Positions 40,494-49,879 of a DNA stretch of 64,000 nucleotides are shown here, in pieces. A program made the translations under genes and the position numbers. The DNA lies in contig JAXHSW010000023.1 in NCBI GenBank assembly GCA_034190295.1, positions 1 through 64,000 on the forward strand, written 5' to 3'. This stretch comes from Okeania sp034190295 (GTDB lineage: Bacteria > Cyanobacteriota > Cyanobacteriia > Cyanobacteriales > Microcoleaceae). The notes under the pieces were generated by a model. The model was not told the DNA's origin, did not search any database, and worked only from the letters and a program-made list of their open reading frames with translations. Numbering within the stretch: position 1 is the stretch's first letter; the number at the start of each line of letters is the position of its first letter.

Positions 40494-40865
40494 GATCGAA
40501 TCCGGTTGAATACTTATCAGGACTTACGCAGAGACTCTACTTATGGCGAGTAGGAATGCAATTTACCCCTACAAATGGTGCTTTAAAGGTCAATTTGCGT
40601 AAGTCCTGACTTATACTTATAATATATTTTGGGGTGGGGAGAAGGGGAGGTGGAGAGATTCAAGGCGAGAAAGTGTGGATAAAATTATAAACATATACTG
40701 TATAACCGGATTCTATATAACAAGCTATCAGCGCTTCAGCTATTAGCTAAAATCGGCGGGTTCGGCGTCCCCCACTATATTTATTTGAAAAAGCGCGTGT
40801 TGTACGTTGAGAGCTGATAGCTGACCGCTGACCGCTGACTGCTATTTCAATTAGGAAAAAAAACC
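40494..40865. other. Intergenic region with a MITE copy and shared repeat blocks
   Basis: MITE copy at 40516-40609, then ATAACCGGATTCTATATAAC (about 40701-40720), and a segment with ATCGGCGGGTTCGGCGTCCC and AAAAAGCGCGTG that reappears rearranged and inverted at about 42410-42510. GACCGCTGACCGCTGACTGC tandem repeats precede the next gene. Confidence 0.6.
40516..40609. mobile_element. 95-bp MITE, inverted orientation
   Basis: Starts ATCAGGACTTACGCA and ends TGCGTAAGTCCTGA. The interior block TTTACCCCTACAAATGG is in the opposite orientation to 23731-23825. Confidence 0.85.
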
Positions 40866-42128
40866 ATGCCAAATCCAACCCAACCATTTATTTTGATTGT
40901 GGATGACAACCCCACTAATTTGTCTGTGTTGTCAAAATCCTTGAAAGCTGCAGGCTATAAAGTGCGCATGGCAGTTGATGGTGAAGATGCTCTATCCCTA
41001 GTGCAACGCCATTATCCAGACCTAATCCTGCTGGACATTGAGATGCCGAAAATGGATGGCTTTGAAGCCTGCAGTCGTCTTCAGGAAAACCCAGACACTA
41101 AAGGAATTCCCATCATTTTTATGACAGCTCTAGCTGATACCGAAAACAAAGTCAAAGGTTTGTCATTAGGTGCAGTCGATTATATTACGAAACCCTTTGA
41201 AGAAGCGGAAGTGTTAGCTCGCGTCAAAGTCCACTGGCGATTAAAGCAACTGACGGATAGTTTAGAACAGCAGGTAAACGAACGTACTCAGGCGCTGCAA
41301 GCAGCTCAAGTGCAATTGGTACAACAGGAGAAACTCTCCGCGCTGGGGCAATTAGTAGCTGGGGTTGCCCATGAAATTAATAATCCGATTGGTTTCATTG
41401 TCGGTAATGTTAGCGCTGCACAAGATTACATCAACGACCTATTAGATATAATCGATCTCTATCGCGAAAAATTTCCTCAACCCGGTGCAGAAATTGAAGA
41501 GGAACTTGAAGCTAGAGACCTAGACTATGTGCGAGAAGATTTACCAAAGTTAGTCAGAACAATGAAAGATGCAAGCGATCGCATTAAATCAATTAGTAAA
41601 AGTCTTCGCACCTTCTCTCGTGCTGATAGCGATATCAAAAAAACTTTTAATTTGCATGAAGGGATTGATAGCACAATCGTGATTTTACGCCATCGCCTCA
41701 GTACTAACGAAAATCGTCCCGCTATTGAAGTTGTCACCGACTACGGCAATATTCCGGAAATAATTTGTTTTCCTGGACAACTCAATCAGGTGTTTATGAA
41801 TATTCTAGCTAATGCTATTGATGTTTTAGATGAATCCCATGGGGAAAGAGATACAGAAATTCAAGTTAATCCTCATCGAATTACTATTAAGACACAACTG
41901 GTAGATGAACAGGTGCAAATTTCCATTGCTGATAATGGCAAAGGAATGTCTGAGGAAGTGAAAGCCAAGATTTTTGACCACTTATTTACGACTAAAGCAG
42001 TAGGGAAAGGAACGGGTTTAGGGTTAGCGATCGCTCGTCAAATAATAGTAGAAAAACATGGTGGTATAATTAAAGTTAACTCTAAACTAGGAGAAGGAAC
42101 AGAATTTATCATCACTTTACCAATTTAA
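40866..42128 (+). CDS. Response regulator receiver - histidine kinase
   Basis: 420 residues. An N-terminal receiver domain (about 8-125) with phospho-acceptor Asp57 (LLDIEMPKMDG), acidic DD near 15-16 and the Lys of the TKPFEE switch, is joined by a coiled coil to a HisKA-type kinase: GVAHEINNP with His169, then HATPase (NQVFMNILANAIDVLDES, DNGKGM, GTGLGLAIARQI). The REC-first order suits a relay in which an upstream hybrid kinase phosphorylates the receiver and so tunes the kinase. The kinase module is very similar to those ending the genes at 31004 and 43049. Soluble, no membrane helix. Confidence 0.92.
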   Translation: MPNPTQPFILIVDDNPTNLSVLSKSLKAAGYKVRMAVDGEDALSLVQRHYPDLILLDIEMPKMDGFEACSRLQENPDTKGIPIIFMTALADTENKVKGLSLGAVDYITKPFEEAEVLARVKVHWRLKQLTDSLEQQVNERTQALQAAQVQLVQQEKLSALGQLVAGVAHEINNPIGFIVGNVSAAQDYINDLLDIIDLYREKFPQPGAEIEEELEARDLDYVREDLPKLVRTMKDASDRIKSISKSLRTFSRADSDIKKTFNLHEGIDSTIVILRHRLSTNENRPAIEVVTDYGNIPEIICFPGQLNQVFMNILANAIDVLDESHGERDTEIQVNPHRITIKTQLVDEQVQISIADNGKGMSEEVKAKIFDHLFTTKAVGKGTGLGLAIARQIIVEKHGGIIKVNSKLGEGTEFIITLPI

Positions 42129-43048
42129 CTAAAATTTAACTAATCAGAAAAATTTTTATCAAAATCATAAGGGTCGCGCCACCCCGCCTTTTGAAATAGC
42201 ACCTCAGCACCTCAGCACCTCAGCAATCAGCTCTCAAGGCGTATGATGGGGGATACTCTAGAGTTGTCGCTCCGCGTCTTATCACCCCCATAATATAGAA
42301 TCCGGTTGAATAGTTATTGTATAGTTGGGAGTAGGGGAGTAGGTCCGATTAAATATTGAAGTAATTATAGAATTATAAACATATACTGTATAACCGGATT
42401 CTATATAACACGCACACCACGCGCTTTTTCACGCCTTCGCGTGGGGGACGCTCCCACCCGCCGATTTTAGCTAAAAACTGAAGCGCTGATAGCTAGTTAA
42501 GGCGATCGGGTTTTTGGAGCTTTTCTCAAATCCCCTACTTCCCCTCCTGGCTCCCCTCGACGGTCGGGGGTGGGGTGGGTTGGGTTAGGGGTGGGTACAC
42601 TTGCTGACTTCTAACTTGCAGACTTGCTGACGCGCGTTAAATCCGGGTCTAGAACAGTTAAATTATCGGCAAAATAACTTTGACAATTTTTTGGTGAGAT
42701 TAAGCTGTATGTGATACCAATTCCCAAAAATAATGCTATACTTCATTAAAAGTTAAGTTATTAAGTAATGATAATGGCTTAGTAGACATCTCCAAAAATC
42801 AAAGATAAAATCAATTATTATCTATAAATCATCAATTATTATTCTTTTTTTCCCTGTTTTCTGTTCTTTGTTCCCTCTGTTGGAGGAGATATTTAGTAAT
42901 GTTTTTAACGATTATCATTATTAAGCCAAGATATATTATTTCTTTTAACCCTACTCCCTACTCCCTATTTTTAAGGAGATGTAGCAATAATTTTGAGATT
43001 TTGTATCGCACGATTTAAGAGGAATAACAAGCATAATTTTTAGAAAAA
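42129..43048. other. Long repeat-filled region; no remnant of the missing kinase N-terminus seen
   Basis: 920 bp. Elements: AATAGCACCTCAGCACCTCA tandem repeats; the GATACTCTAGAGTTG block (42229-42293, repeated from 13490-13552); ATAACCGGATTCTATATAAC at about 42385; rearranged CGGCG/CACGCG blocks; a degenerate CCCCTCCTGGCTCCCC repeat near 42540; and the ATGCTATACTTCATTAAAAG block (about 42732). No upstream part of a Ser/Thr kinase or ATPase could be read here. Confidence 0.55.
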
Positions 43049-45925
43049 ATGATAGAAAAAGTGATGGAAAACCAGAAGCAAATGAAAATTTGGGCCGAAC
43101 ATATCCCAATGAATGTATTATATCAATATCAATTAGTCGAAGCGGAGCGTTGTCGAGTCATGGACTGTAAGTTAGAAGCAATGGACCTCTACGACCGCGC
43201 GATCGCCCTAGCTCAAGAAAACAATGATATCCAAGAGGAAGCTTTAGCTAACGAACTAGCAGCTAAATTCTATCTGAACTGGGGGAAAGAAAAAGCTGCG
43301 GCTGGATATATGCAGGAAGCATACTATTGTTATGCTAAATGGGGAGATAAAACTAAAATTGCCGATCTAGAACATCGTTATCCCAATTTACTGCGCCCTA
43401 TTCTCCAGTCCAACACCCAACCTTTAAATGTACTCGAAGCCTTAGCAAAAATCTGTGATGGTAATAATTCAAGCCATACCTCAACTCAAACTAATTCATC
43501 TTGTACAAACATCTATACAACTCTAGATTGTGCTGCGCTGCTCAAAGCATCTCAAAGCATCTCCAGCACTATTGATTTTCACTACCTACTGCGTCAACTA
43601 ACTCAAATTATTTTGCAAAACTCCAGTAGCGATCGCTGCGCCTTAGTCTTACCTAATTCTGACGGTGTATGGCAGATTTTCGCTACTGCCACATCCACTG
43701 TGACTGAGATTTGCGCAGATTCTCTCGATGCCAATACTAACTTGCCCATTGACCTGATTGAGTATGTCAAAAATAACCAAGGAATGGTAGTTATTAATGA
43801 TGGCAAAACCGATTTGCCCATAGTTGATGAATATTTGAGCCAAAAACAACCAAAAAGTGTATTGTGCTTACCTCTGATAGATCGGGTAAAATTGATTGGT
43901 ATACTATATTTGGAAAACCAATTTACCAGTCAGGTCTTTACCAGCGATCGTCTTCTCATGCTCAACTTCCTCTGTACCCAAGCAGCTATATCCATTCAAA
44001 ATTCTTATCTTTATCAAGAAGTACGGAATTCTGCCACAGAACTGAAACACTCGCTCCAAAATGCCCAGCAAAAATCTCAGGAGTTAGCAGAAATCATTGC
44101 AATCTCCGATGGTCAAAAGCGAATTTTGGAATTGATTACCCAAGAATTGCCTTTAAACAAAATCTTAGAAGAAACTGCACTGTATATTGAAGAACAATCT
44201 CACCACCCAGCTTATTGTTCTTTTTTATTGCTTGATGCTGAAGGACGATTGCGAAATGGTGCGGCTCCTAGCCTTCCAACTGCCTACAACACTCTAATAG
44301 ATGGACTGAAAATCGGGCCGAATGTAGGTTCTTGCGGTACAGCAGCTTATTGCAAAGCCTCTGTAATGGTTGAAGATATTGCTACCGACCCTCTTTGGAC
44401 AGATTATCGCGTGGCTTTAGACTACGGTTTGCGGTCTTGTACATCCACTCCAATTTTAGATGCGGAGGGGCAAGTATTAGCTACTCTGGCGATGTATCAA
44501 CCTAAACCTAGTGGTCTGACTCCCCACGATCGTAAACTGATAGAAGTAGCAACTTATCTAGCTCGGATTGCCATTGAACGTCATCAAATTCAAGCTGAAA
44601 AAAAAGCTACAGAAGCTTACAATGCTCGCCTGTTCAATGAAGTTAAACAAGCCGAAATTGACTTACGGCAAAATAAAGCTTTCCTAGAAGCACAGCGTGA
44701 ATCTTCTTTAGATGGAATTTTAGTGGTAGGTCAGAACTACGAAATTAATTATTATAATCAGCGATTTCTAGATATATGGAAAATTCCACCAGAATTACAA
44801 AATGTTCGCGACGATCGTTCGATGCTTGCTTATTCAATGAATCAAATGGTAGAACCAGATGCTTTCTTAAAGAGAGTTTTGTATCTATACGAACATATCA
44901 ATGAATCCAGCCACTGCGAACTCCATCTTCAAGATAACAGAGTTATCGAAAGGACATCATCTCCAGTCAAATCATCTGATGGAGCATATTGGGGACGAAT
45001 TTGGTATTTTCGAGACATCACCGAACGCAAACGGTCTGAAACTGCTATCAAGCAAAAATCTCAAGCACTCGAACAAGCTCTTCAGGAATTGCAACAAGCA
45101 CAGTTACAAATCGTGCAAAGTGAAAAAATGTCAGCATTGGGCAATTTAGTAGCAGGGGTTGCCCATGAAATTAATAATCCTCTGGGTTGCATTGTGGGTA
45201 ATATTAATGCTGTCCAAGATTACAGCAAGGATTTGTTGGGGGCGATCGCTCTCTACGAAAATAAATTCCCTCATCCAGGGAAGGAAGTTCAGAAAGAACT
45301 AGAAGGGTTCGATCTAGAATATTTACGAGAAGATTTACCCAAATTAGTCAGAACCATGCAAGATGCGGGTAATCGCATTAAATCAATTAGTAAAAGTCTC
45401 GGCAGCTTCTCCCGTGCTGATAATAACCAAAAACAGGAATTTAACTTACATCAAGGGATTGAGAGCACCATCCTAATTTTACGCCATCGACTCAAAGCTA
45501 ACCAACATCGTCCGGCAATTGAAGTTGTTACAGATTACGAACATCTGCCAGCTATTAATTGTTTTCCGGGGCAATTAAATCAGGTATTTATGAATATTCT
45601 CGCCAATGCTATTGATGCTTTGGATGAATCTAATCAAGGACGAGATTGGGCTGAGATTAAAACCAATCCTAATCGAATTACTATTAAGACGCAACTGGTA
45701 GATGAACAGGTGAAAATTACGATCGCTGATAATGGTAAAGGAATGTCAGAGGAAGTGAAAGCTAAGATTTTCGAGCATCTATTTACCACTAAACCAGTAG
45801 GAAAAGGGACGGGTTTAGGATTGGCGATCGTTCGTCAAATTGTGGTAGAAAAACATGGTGGTATAATTCAAGTTAACTCTAAACTAGGAGAAGGGACTGA
45901 ATTTATCATCACCTTACCAATTTAG
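43049..45925 (+). CDS. GAF-GAF-PAS histidine kinase, 5'-truncated relative of the multikinase
   Basis: 958 residues. The first 130 residues (DIQEEALANELAAKFYLNWG, then YMQEAYYCYA) align with the helical end of the giant kinase from its residue about 1201 onward, and homology starts at the very first codons, so the Ser/Thr kinase, ATPase and most TPRs are absent. Then GAF (about 165-330), a second GAF (about 345-520), PAS (about 545-665), and HisKA/HATPase with GVAHEINNPLG (His706) and GTGLGLAIVRQI. It should still act as a soluble sensor kinase. No Shine-Dalgarno is evident near the ATG. Truncation through repeat-mediated deletion is the simplest history; an independent short gene is the alternative. 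Confidence 0.88.
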   Translation: MIEKVMENQKQMKIWAEHIPMNVLYQYQLVEAERCRVMDCKLEAMDLYDRAIALAQENNDIQEEALANELAAKFYLNWGKEKAAAGYMQEAYYCYAKWGDKTKIADLEHRYPNLLRPILQSNTQPLNVLEALAKICDGNNSSHTSTQTNSSCTNIYTTLDCAALLKASQSISSTIDFHYLLRQLTQIILQNSSSDRCALVLPNSDGVWQIFATATSTVTEICADSLDANTNLPIDLIEYVKNNQGMVVINDGKTDLPIVDEYLSQKQPKSVLCLPLIDRVKLIGILYLENQFTSQVFTSDRLLMLNFLCTQAAISIQNSYLYQEVRNSATELKHSLQNAQQKSQELAEIIAISDGQKRILELITQELPLNKILEETALYIEEQSHHPAYCSFLLLDAEGRLRNGAAPSLPTAYNTLIDGLKIGPNVGSCGTAAYCKASVMVEDIATDPLWTDYRVALDYGLRSCTSTPILDAEGQVLATLAMYQPKPSGLTPHDRKLIEVATYLARIAIERHQIQAEKKATEAYNARLFNEVKQAEIDLRQNKAFLEAQRESSLDGILVVGQNYEINYYNQRFLDIWKIPPELQNVRDDRSMLAYSMNQMVEPDAFLKRVLYLYEHINESSHCELHLQDNRVIERTSSPVKSSDGAYWGRIWYFRDITERKRSETAIKQKSQALEQALQELQQAQLQIVQSEKMSALGNLVAGVAHEINNPLGCIVGNINAVQDYSKDLLGAIALYENKFPHPGKEVQKELEGFDLEYLREDLPKLVRTMQDAGNRIKSISKSLGSFSRADNNQKQEFNLHQGIESTILILRHRLKANQHRPAIEVVTDYEHLPAINCFPGQLNQVFMNILANAIDALDESNQGRDWAEIKTNPNRITIKTQLVDEQVKITIADNGKGMSEEVKAKIFEHLFTTKPVGKGTGLGLAIVRQIVVEKHGGIIQVNSKLGEGTEFIITLPI

Positions 45926-45974
45926 GAAAAAGGAAAAGTTAATACCATTTGTGAATAGTATAGCATTCTTTATT

Positions 45975-46092
45975 TACCGAAAAATGAGGTCCAAAGCCTC
46001 CCCTTTTAAAGGGATAAAAAAAAGAGTATTCCTTATGTCAAGCCTCCTTATTGCAGAGGTACTGATAACTGATAACTGATAACTGAAATGAC
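45975..46092. repeat. Dispersed hairpin repeat (reverse copy)
   Basis: TTACCGAAAAATGAGGTCCA, AAGCCTCCCCTTTTAAAGGG, then AAAAAAAAGAG, GTCAAGCCTCCTTATTGCAG and TGATAACTGATAACTG. Nearly the same as 56413-56533. The CCCCTTTTAAAGGG hairpin followed by A/T-rich runs could end transcription of the kinase gene. Confidence 0.75.
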
Positions 46093-46181
46093 CCTTGGTA
46101 TATTTGAACAGGGAGGGCGATCGAATCGCCGAACAAGTTAGCTTTATACCTGAGAGTTTTTGAGATAGATAATTAATTGAT

Positions 46182-46898
46182 ATGGCTTTAAGTTGCATTT
46201 TAAAATCAACAGGAAAATATCTCGATGCCAAGAACTACGATCCCCAAAAACATCGAAATGATACTTGGGATAAATTTGTAGACTCACCAGTTTTTTATAG
46301 AAAAGACCACTGGAGAACAGGGACTTATGTAAGACCTCATTTTGTTAGTCAGTACAAAGGCAATTTTCCTGATACAAAATTAATTTTCGACCCTGAATAT
46401 TTTAAGAATAATCAAACTTACTCACCAAGAGAATCATGGGAACACATAGAAGGGAAATTCTATGTGGCTGAATACTGTCTTAAATGTGCTTCTGCTGGAC
46501 TTAAACCTGACTGCATTGAATTTGAGCATTTAGTTAAAATGCCATCAGGTAAATACAGAATTATCGATGTGGCTATAGTCATGGCTTATGGCGATATTTT
46601 TGCTCACGAAATCCAACTGGCATCTATAACGCCAGAGCAACTAGAAGCGAGGTCAGAAGACTACAGAAGCATAGGGATTGACGTTGTTTGGTGGTTAGGC
46701 AAGTCTGCCAACACTAAAGCGAATAGAGAATGGCATGGTGATTATTTCTCAAGACTTCCTCCGGTACTTTTGTTCACTGAAACAGACAATGCAAGCAATA
46801 AAGAAGGAGAGGCAAGCGATGACGACAAAAATAATTACTTCATTTCATCAGAAAATATAGATACAATAACTGATAATTACGAAGATGATTACTTTTAG
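46182..46898 (+). CDS. CoiA-like PD-(D/E)XK nuclease
   Basis: 238 residues. The middle (about 83-175) fits the nuclease core of the competence protein CoiA family: SWEHIEGKFYVAEY with His88, then IIDVAIV (Asp129), FAHEIQLASITPEQLEARSE (Glu143-x-Gln145) and YRSIGIDVVWWLG. Glu-x-Gln in place of Glu-x-Lys is usual in CoiA. CoiA proteins act with recombination intermediates in natural transformation, but many relatives are carried by mobile elements. The acidic C-terminus (about 198-238) is disordered-looking. It overlaps the next gene by 14 bp, so they form a coupled pair. Function in this organism is inferred from the family only. Confidence 0.75.
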   Translation: MALSCILKSTGKYLDAKNYDPQKHRNDTWDKFVDSPVFYRKDHWRTGTYVRPHFVSQYKGNFPDTKLIFDPEYFKNNQTYSPRESWEHIEGKFYVAEYCLKCASAGLKPDCIEFEHLVKMPSGKYRIIDVAIVMAYGDIFAHEIQLASITPEQLEARSEDYRSIGIDVVWWLGKSANTKANREWHGDYFSRLPPVLLFTETDNASNKEGEASDDDKNNYFISSENIDTITDNYEDDYF

Positions 46899-47802
46899 GA
46901 AGAATTTGAGTTTTAGGACAACCCATATCATTAAGCATGAACATCAGAGAAAAACTACTTTTAATATTGTCATAAATACCCTTGTATGTACCAGGGAAAC
47001 ATCTGCTTGCCAGAGGTTGGTTAAGCAAGCTTTGTACGAAATGAGGAAGGAAGAGCAATTTTACAATTTTATAGAAATCGGGAATTTGACAATAAAAAAC
47101 GGTTTTACTCCTTCCGATCGACTTCAAGGATTTTACGGGCAAAAACATAGTCAAAAATCTTTAAACTGTGATATTCCTCTCGACTTTGTGACCGAATGTT
47201 TACACTATCCCTATGAATTTGTAGTAAATGTCAACAGTTTTATTATGGCTTTAGATCGGCCTGTTATTGAACTGTATTTTGAAAGCTTAACCCCTAAAGT
47301 TAACCCAATAGAAACAGAAAAGAGCAAATGGTTGAGTGAGCTTGAACTTATAGAAAATTATCGGCAATACACTATATTTACCCTTGTCGAACAGATGCAG
47401 CGTTATCTCTGTAGACCAGTTACACGGGTTAATTTGTTGATGTGTGTTAATTACCCTTCTGGTTCGTATAGGTTACATCCTTATTCTGGTAAATGGGAGA
47501 CAAGAAAATTATTAGATGTCATTCACTATGTTGGGAGAGCTTTCCAGGTTTGGAAGCGACTAACCCTTGAACAGGTTATGCGAGGCTGCTGTTTCCTTGG
47601 CGATCGCAAACAGTTATGTCTAGGGGCACTTACCAGGCTTAAGAATTGTGGGGCAATAGTAGAGAACCAAAAACATCTTTACACCCTTGTTAACGTTCAG
47701 AATATGGTAGATAGTATCTGGAGTATTCCTCTGTTAAGCACTACTCAGGTCGAGCAAATCAAGCAAAGGGCTTATTTTGCTCGACAAAACTTGACTCCCT
47801 AA
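46885..47802 (+). CDS. Unknown protein coupled to the CoiA-like nuclease
   Basis: 305 residues, not recognised. The start ATG lies inside the last codons of the nuclease gene (14-bp overlap), a strong sign of co-translation. The N-terminal 40 residues are basic. A central part (about 75-150) is mixed alpha/beta. The C-terminal third (GRAFQVWKRLTLEQVMRGCC, then FLGDRKQLCLGALTRLKNCG and AIVENQKHLYTLVN) could fold as a winged helix, suggesting DNA binding; this is a guess from the helix-strand pattern. No signal peptide or membrane segment. The protein contains an unusual number of cysteines (about eight). Confidence 0.65.
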   Translation: MITFRKNLSFRTTHIIKHEHQRKTTFNIVINTLVCTRETSACQRLVKQALYEMRKEEQFYNFIEIGNLTIKNGFTPSDRLQGFYGQKHSQKSLNCDIPLDFVTECLHYPYEFVVNVNSFIMALDRPVIELYFESLTPKVNPIETEKSKWLSELELIENYRQYTIFTLVEQMQRYLCRPVTRVNLLMCVNYPSGSYRLHPYSGKWETRKLLDVIHYVGRAFQVWKRLTLEQVMRGCCFLGDRKQLCLGALTRLKNCGAIVENQKHLYTLVNVQNMVDSIWSIPLLSTTQVEQIKQRAYFARQNLTP

Positions 47803-48177
47803 GCACATTCAAATCATTGCTTCGATTTTTCCCTAGCAAAATTTGTAAGTCTGCCTGATGGGAAGGCGATCGCTTTTTCCAGCTAGAGCAACCGCTACAA
47901 ACTAGGAGCGATCGCTTTTCTAGATTTATATAACCCAATTATTTAACTTAAAATCAGAAATACGGTGGTAATAACGAGTGTTGTTCGTGACTCAAATTAA
48001 ATTTTCAGTGAGAGCAACCTACCTAATAAGTACATCAAATTTATAAATTAGCTCTTATTTATACATCACACTTACTAGGAAATGCTATATAAATTTTCCT
48101 ATTTGTTTGCTAAAAGATCAAAAAAAATTGATAATTGAATAAATTATTCAACCTAACTTTACTACTATCGGCTAATT
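47803..48177. other. Intergenic region with two HIP1 sites
   Basis: Two GCGATCGCTTTT blocks at about 47866-47877 and 47909-47920 form a long-armed inverted repeat because HIP1 is palindromic; with the T runs they could act as a weak terminator. The rest is AT-rich with no gene seen. Confidence 0.4.
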
Positions 48178-49281
48178 ATGGAAGCAATTTGGCAAACTAT
48201 CCAAAACATCAAAATTCTTGATATCCCAGTCATAATCATATTTTTTATAGTATTGGCTTTAATCACAACATTAATCTTCAAACAATTATTAACTATAGTT
48301 GTGATTAGGCGGATTGAAGCTTTAACTCGTCATACCAAAACTACCCTTGACGACCAATTAATTGCAGTTATTAAAAAACCTATAGGATGGTTTGTCTATT
48401 TAATGGGATTGTGGATAATACAATTAATACTAACAGATTATATTACTCCCCAACTAAATCAAACAATTACAGGAATTATTAATTTAGCAATAGTAGGTAA
48501 TATAGCACTAATTGTTTACCGTACATCTCCTATTTTAGGAGAGCTGCTACAAAATTTATCAGCTCAAACAGATACGGAATTAGATGATATTATTAGCCCC
48601 TATATTCCGAAGTTATTTAGGTTAACTGCTATTGTAATTTTTGGTCTAAAAGCAGGAGAAATATTATTGGGAGCTTCTGCCACTGCAATTGTTGGTTTAA
48701 TCGGCGGTGCTGGTCTGACATTAGGTTTATTATTTAAGGATGTTGTTGGTGATTGGTTAGCTACGATTGTTATTTATAGTGATAGTTTATATCGAGTAAA
48801 TGACTGGCTTTTATTACCAAGTGGTCGTTGGGCGGAGGTGAAAAATATAGGTATTAGAAGTACAACTATTTATATTGGTTTTGAGGGCGCTACTCAAAAA
48901 GTTCCTAATTCTAAAATGATTGATGGTAGCATTAAAAATTTATCTCAACAGCCCAATGAACGGAAGAAAGCAGCTATTAATGTATATATTAAGATTGACG
49001 GAATTTCATCTAAAAAAGTAGTCGAACTTAATGATAAAATCCGAGAAATTCCTAAAAATATTGACCTTTTATATGATTCTTGTATAGTCAGATTTAATGG
49101 TTTGGAAAGAAATTCTCGGGTGATTAGAGTAATTGGCTTTGCTAATGATTTAGATAATTATTCGAGAGCTTATGACCAATTAAATTTGGCAATATTGGCT
49201 TTATTGGAGCAGGAGGGAATAGATTTATTTTATGTGAATATTTTGAGTGACACAGAAACTTATAAAACAAGGAGTCAATAG
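48178..49281 (+). CDS. MscS-family mechanosensitive ion channel
   Basis: 367 residues. Four to five membrane helices (about 15-40, 70-95, 100-120, 145-165, 170-190). The pore-lining helix carries the Gly/Ala pattern GLIGGAGLTLGLLFKDVVGDWLA of MscS TM3, followed by the beta domain (YRVNDWLLL..GRWAEVKNIGIRSTTI) and an alpha/beta C-terminal domain. It would release small solutes on hypo-osmotic shock. Size and topology fit the short MscS-like channels of cyanobacteria. Single gene, no Shine-Dalgarno seen. The final residues (KTRSQ) run into a GGAGTCAATAGTCAG repeat. Confidence 0.93.
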   Translation: MEAIWQTIQNIKILDIPVIIIFFIVLALITTLIFKQLLTIVVIRRIEALTRHTKTTLDDQLIAVIKKPIGWFVYLMGLWIIQLILTDYITPQLNQTITGIINLAIVGNIALIVYRTSPILGELLQNLSAQTDTELDDIISPYIPKLFRLTAIVIFGLKAGEILLGASATAIVGLIGGAGLTLGLLFKDVVGDWLATIVIYSDSLYRVNDWLLLPSGRWAEVKNIGIRSTTIYIGFEGATQKVPNSKMIDGSIKNLSQQPNERKKAAINVYIKIDGISSKKVVELNDKIREIPKNIDLLYDSCIVRFNGLERNSRVIRVIGFANDLDNYSRAYDQLNLAILALLEQEGIDLFYVNILSDTETYKTRSQ

Positions 49282-49879
49282 TCAGTCCTCAGAATTCAGA
49301 ATTCAGAATCCAGAATTCAGGAGGAGTAAAGAAGTAGAAAGATAGTAAGCATTAAGCCGTCAGCCATCAGCTATTGCTTTTTGTTGACGATAAAAGCTTT
49401 ATTAATTCTCTTACTAAAAAAGTTGGCTCCCTTGCACTTAAAGTCTATATTAATTTAAACACCTTTCTATATTAGAGAGTCTTGTTGCTGAAAGCTAATA
49501 GCTGTTTGCGCAGCAGTCCGCAGGAAATGCTTACGAAAGATGAGCGTAGTTATGGCAATTGGAGAGTTTTTTTATGTCCCATTAAATGGATTTGATATAA
49601 TACCAATTTGAAAAAAGAATGCTATAAAAAGCGCCTCTCGATCGGATATGCTTAAAAATAGTGGCTCTCATTTATTATAGATAGTTATTTCTATCATTTT
49701 TACCTTTTTTTCAATATTTCCTCCTTCTTCCTTCTTCCTTCTTCCTTCTTTCTTACTTCTACTATTTGTAACAAACACTTATCAAATTGGTATAATACCT
49801 GAGTGAGTTTGAGTATTTATAATTGTCCTAACCTATTTGCGTAGTGCTATAATTTCAATGCGTAAATATGCACTTTTTT
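49282..49879. other. Repeat-rich intergenic region
   Basis: CAGAATTCAGAATCCAGAAT tandem repeats after the MscS stop (about 49291-49320), a GCAGTCCGCAGGAAATGCTT element (about 49511-49530), the ATACCAATTTG/ATGCTATA block (about 49600-49627), a heptanucleotide tract (about 49721-49752) and a second tract that enters the CCA-enzyme gene. Confidence 0.55.
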
